A DNA stretch of 20,307 bases from Terana coerulea (Eukaryota; Basidiomycota; Agaricomycetes; Polyporales; Phanerochaetaceae): contig JAKOGH010000524.1 in NCBI GenBank assembly GCA_024811115.1, positions 1 to 20,307 on the forward strand, written 5' to 3'. The notes beneath the pieces are model-generated. The model made no database searches. It was not told where the DNA came from and saw only the letters and a list, made by a program, of their open reading frames with translations. The translations under genes and the position numbers were made by a program. How positions within the stretch are numbered: the stretch's first letter is position 1; every line of letters starts with the position of its first letter. Below, piece after piece: positions 16,949 to 20,307 of the stretch.

Positions 16949-19135
16949 TTATTCCGCGTGCGGCGCGCGCGAGGCGATGAACGGGCCCTCGAGCGGCAGG
17001 CTCTGCGGGTTCGTCGTGCGCGCGCGCCAGTTGCCGACGAGGGTCTCGCCGCCGAGGAGGTGCCCGCGGAAGACGTACACGCCGAGGTCCCGGCGGTGCG
17101 CGAGGAAGCGCACGAGCGCGATGAGCCCGTCCCACCGGCGCACGCGCCCGTAGTAGCGGTAGTGGCCCCACGCGTCGCCGTGCTCGGGCAGCGTCTGCGG
17201 GGAGGTGAGTGAAGGTGGGGGTGCACGAGGCGAGACGGCAGCGTACCTCGCCGGTGATGACGATGTCCTGCACGCCGTTGCATGCACCGTAATGCGCGCG
17301 ATCCTCCGCCTCGTCGCCGTCGTCCATGTTTTGCATCTCCGCATCGAGCAACGCCTCCACCTCGGCGTCGTCGCCAAGCACATCCTGCACGGCGTCGCGC
17401 CCGGCCTGCGCTTCATCGACGTCCATTCCGGACGCAGTCACATCGCCGGAAACATCATTGGCAGCCCCGCCGCTGAGCGATCGTGGGTGCGGCCGACGCG
17501 TGCATGGCTACACAGTGTGCACCTGTCCTCGGTGTGCGAGCTCGGCCTGCCGTCCTTGTATCTCTCATACCAGCTTGTACCGCCGTGCAAGCTGACCTTC
17601 ACGCCGGCCTTTGGGCCATCGGCGACTTCCTGGAACGTAGTCCGCACAGGGAACCACGCGTTCATAACGCCGTCGTCGTTCTGGGAGTGCGGGGGACCGC
17701 CCGTGCGGACGGGCGTCGAGGGGCTGACACAGTGGTGTTCGCGCAGGCGGAAGGACAGCGGCATGGTCGCCATGCGCGGGACGTGAGGCCGGAAGGGCCG
17801 GTTAATGACCATCTCGAAATACTCGTTTTGGTCAGGGAGCTATGAGACAGATGAGCCTTTCGGACGCGGAAATGAAGATAGACACGTACGAGCATCCGGC
17901 CAAGGAACGAGCCGTTGAGCGAGCCGTGCGCGTACACGGCCCCTTTCAGCTTCGGGGTCGCGCGCGGGTCGATGCAGTAGCGGATCCTGTTCCAGTCCGG
18001 ATCAAGCTTGGCACTCGTCGACTTCAAGCCCTGCCTCCAGACGCCGTCGTCCTCCAGCCTGCGTTCTTTCTCGCTGAGCGCGCTCCACCAGTCCCAGTCG
18101 CCCTTGTCCATGGTACGCGCGGCCTTGTGCTCGTTGAACCGGCGATAGTCCTCCTTCGTAGGCTGGGGCGCCGCAGCGGCGAGGCGTGTCGGGAACAAAA
18201 TCTGGGATGATGTACGGTGTCGCTTCCGAGCACGCGAAATAGACGAGCTTCGCGTACAGGGAGACTGGGGGAATGGAAATCTCGATGAGGCGGCCGTAGT
18301 GTACGACCTTCAGGCAAGACTGGTCGGGATAGCGGTACGGCGGGTAAAGACCGTGGGCCGTTTGGAGCGTGTAGGGGACATGCTGGTAGAAGTCGTGCGG
18401 CAGAGGAAGGTCGAAGTGGTTGTCGGGAGGGTGGTAAGACGGATAGCGGGAGGGCGCGACGACAAACGGACGGACCATGTCCATGATCCGCGCTCGCTCT
18501 TCCGGGGTGAGCGTACTGAGGCTATCTGCGATGTGGCGGGTGCGCGGTGCGATTCATGAAGTCATTGAGGGACGGACATGGAAAGACGGATCAGACCTTG
18601 TAAGCGACAGGACAGTCGGGGCAGTCATGTAGGACTCACCGTGGTCAGAGGTGTACCACAACAAGCAGAGAGTTATGGCGTTGCCAGGACCCTCCGCCGG
18701 CCAACCGTGCTGCCTCTCCTGATCCTTATTCACGAACTCAAGCGCATAGCGCTGGACGAAGGTCTTCAGGCCGGCCCGTTCCAGCTGAACCCAATTCCGC
18801 CCGTCGTTCTCCATCATGAGCAAGAAGGCCGTACGCAGATCCTTCGCGGCGGTAGGTGCCATCACCTCTCCGGTGCTGATCCTCTGCAACGCGGCGAGGT
18901 ACACCCTGAGCTGGGCCGCCAGGTTCGCGCTGGCCGTGTACTGCGCTCGCCGAGGCGGCGTTGGGCCGCCCGCGTGTCGAACATGCACTTGAATATGCGG
19001 CCGTACAGGTACGGGTTGGCGCGGAACGAGGCGGTAGTAGAGGTGCTTGCACGAGCGCACGAGCGCGACGAGGTCCGTCGGCGGACCGACCGGGTCACAG
19101 GCAGCGACCTCGACGCCAATGAATTCCGAGGACAT
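16949..19135 (-). CDS. Large hypothetical protein related to basidiomycete F-box-type proteins, with frame breaks
   Basis: This member of an expanded basidiomycete family usually annotated as F-box-containing or hypothetical is of unknown function. Exons are 19135-18640, 18525-17890, 17839-17247 and 17194-16949, about 656 residues. Family landmarks in order are SEFIGVEVAACDPVGPPTDL, PYLYGRIFKCMFDTRAAQRR, LAAQLRVYLAALQRI, FLLMMENDGRNWVQLERA, YPSYHPPDNHFDLPLPHDF, QTAHGLYPPYR, VVHYGRLIEISIP, KLVYFACSEATPYIIPDF, PLSFRLREHHCVSPSTP, NAWFP, CNGVQDIVITGE and HYRYYGRVRRWDGLIALVRF, with the end at 16949. The frame is broken near 18195-18205 and again between 17465 and 17525. Between about 19030 and 18945 a compensating pair of indels leaves the frame open but reads ~30 residues out of frame. 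An additional upstream exon encoding an N-terminal F-box is possible but was not identified. Confidence 0.72.
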
Positions 19136-20060
19136 CGTCAGGGCACCTGAGCAACGGCGACGTCTGCTCTGGCATGGGTGTCGGACGGGTGGTGCGGCGG
19201 GAAAGTCGAGGGAGGCGGGGTGTTGTAAGGGAGCATAGTGCTGGACGACGGCCGGCTACTTATCATGGGCAGAGGCAGGTAGGGAGGGCGTCTGGCTGAG
19301 GAGTGGGCGGAGTCGTCGGATTCGGAGGCGTTGGGACCAAAGCGACGGGGTTGGGTAGCTTCTTTGGTGGGCAAAGCCTGCGAAAACATGATGCCGAGCG
19401 CAGGTTTGGCCGCGATTGGGGCTGGAAAGCCCACTTTCCGCGCCGATTCGGCAGAAAAGAGACGTCGCCTGTCGTCTGCGCAGGCCGCCACACTCGAACG
19501 AAGCGACGTGAAGGAACGAGACAAGCAGGGCCCTCCCAAAGCGCCAGACACATGTTGGCCACCAGCCGTGGGCGCTCCTTGCGGCCTTTTGGATCGTGAT
19601 CGGTGTGGTTAATCATGGAATTGTCTTTTCCGGATGGCCTCCATCTCCTCCGTTCTCCGAACGCACTTGTCCTGCACCCCCACCTCGCTTCCAACCGTCG
19701 TCTGCCCGTTCTTTCTCCTGGAATCGTTCTATGAACGACGTAGCGAGCGGCCGCCCTCCTCACCTGCCTTCGCGGGAGAACGCTCCAGCCTCCCTGCCCC
19801 CTCCAGTCGCAGCAGACTCCGCTAAGGTTAGATCCCTCATGCCGTAACGGACATACAGACTTCATCACCCGTTTTCTTACATTCAAGACCCGCTCAGCCG
19901 TTCATCGCCTTTTTCATCCCATCTCTCTGCTCCAGATCGCCCACAGACGACCGACACCCGCTTCTGCATTGAGTTTGGGGCCACCGCAGAGGTCGTTCCC
20001 CGCTGACGCGAAACACACTGTTTTCTCTGCTCTCCTCGAGTTTCTCTGCGCGCCGCCGAG
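19136..20060. other. Intergenic region upstream of two divergent genes
   Basis: Open frames run across both strands (for example a minus-strand frame of about 200 codons and a plus-strand frame of about 98 codons). The translations are Pro/Arg/Ser-rich, overlap each other and match no family known to me. The plus strand from about 19640 is pyrimidine-rich (repeated CTCC, TTCTC, CCTTC), typical of fungal promoter/leader DNA reading towards the right. No gene is called, although a minus-strand N-terminal extension of the neighbouring gene cannot be excluded. Confidence 0.45.
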
Positions 20061-20307
20061 ATGAAATCCGTCGCAGCAAAAAGCGTCAGGTCGTCTTCAC
20101 CTCCCAGCTCCGGGCCAGTGACGCACGGACCACATGGTCCCCTCTGTGAAGCAGGTCCTGCCCCGTCATTGCCAATCAAGCGTTTTCTAAGTCGCCGTCT
20201 TTCTTGCCTCGTATGGAGCGTGTAGCTACAGGCAGCGATCGCCCACTTCCGGGTACTACATGGCTTATGGGATCTGCTGCGGTGTCTTTTCAGAAAACAG
20301 TCCTGGC
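20061..20307 (+). CDS. Possible 5' part of a gene running off the right edge
   Basis: An ATG at 20061 follows a long pyrimidine-rich leader and opens a Ser/Pro-rich frame (VRSSSPPSSGPVTHGPHGP). Unspliced, it stops at a TAG after 55 codons. A plausible intron, with its donor in GAAGCAG|gtcctg at about 20156 and its acceptor in cgtgtag at about 20226, joins it in frame to a second exon (TGSDRPLPGTTWLMGSA) open to the edge. The donor is weak. No family is recognised. The evidence is position, composition and frame continuity only. Confidence 0.3.

Noticed and set aside
17205..17786. 193-codon plus-strand open frame
   Set aside because: Antisense shadow of conserved exons 3 and 4 of the minus-strand gene at 16949-19135.
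19263..19886. 207-codon minus-strand open frame upstream of the large minus-strand gene
   Set aside because: The translation is Arg/Pro-rich without recognisable family features, and competing frames are open on the opposite strand. It was kept as intergenic, although an N-terminal extension is possible.

Overview
The window is nuclear DNA of a filamentous basidiomycete, most likely an Agaricomycete of the Polyporales. The evidence is dense short introns (about 50-65 nt) with GTRAG donors, CTNAY branch points and YAG acceptors, a basidiomycete-style U6 snRNA gene, and protein families expanded in wood-decay fungi. The order-level placement is inference. Most gene models below are multi-exon models assembled by hand from protein-family patterns and splice signals. 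No transcript evidence was available.

Layout. (1) 1-1831, minus strand: a CDP-alcohol phosphotransferase (choline/ethanolamine phosphotransferase, CPT1/EPT1 type), cut by the left edge, with a GC-AG first intron and two single-base frame breaks. (2) 2022-2149, plus strand: a U6 spliceosomal snRNA gene ending in T7, divergent from CPT1. (3) 2752-4314, 8847-10612, 11848-13597 and 14525-16178, plus strand: four paralogous multi-pass membrane protein genes of the DUF6533 type (called A, B, C and D), plus a two-exon relic at 11220-11378. Copies A and B splice to clean reading frames of 306 and 315 codons. C is clean (330 codons) only if a former intron is kept as coding sequence. D carries frame breaks. 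B and C are recent tandem duplicates sharing upstream and downstream non-coding sequence. (4) 4767-5513, minus strand: a decayed F-box/leucine-rich protein gene. (5) 5614-7731: a block of about 2.1 kb bounded by inverted repeats of about 137 bp. It carries a Pro/Ser-rich minus-strand gene, a TCAG-rich repeat stretch and a nested 357-bp hAT-like MITE with a perfect 8-bp target-site duplication. (6) 8037-8255: a possible solo LTR. (7) 16949-19135, minus strand: a large basidiomycete protein of unknown function related to fungal F-box-type proteins, with several frame breaks. (8) 20061 to the right edge: a possible 5' end of another plus-strand gene.

The genes do not form a pathway. CPT1 and U6 are housekeeping genes. 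The DUF6533-like array and the mobile elements between them look like a recently rearranged accessory segment. The most unusual signal is a conserved 'cag-NN-gtRag' site in all four DUF6533-like copies. Under the simplest splice model it is a 2-nucleotide microexon (AT, AT, AT, AA) needed to keep the reading frame. The copies also differ from one another in which introns they hold.
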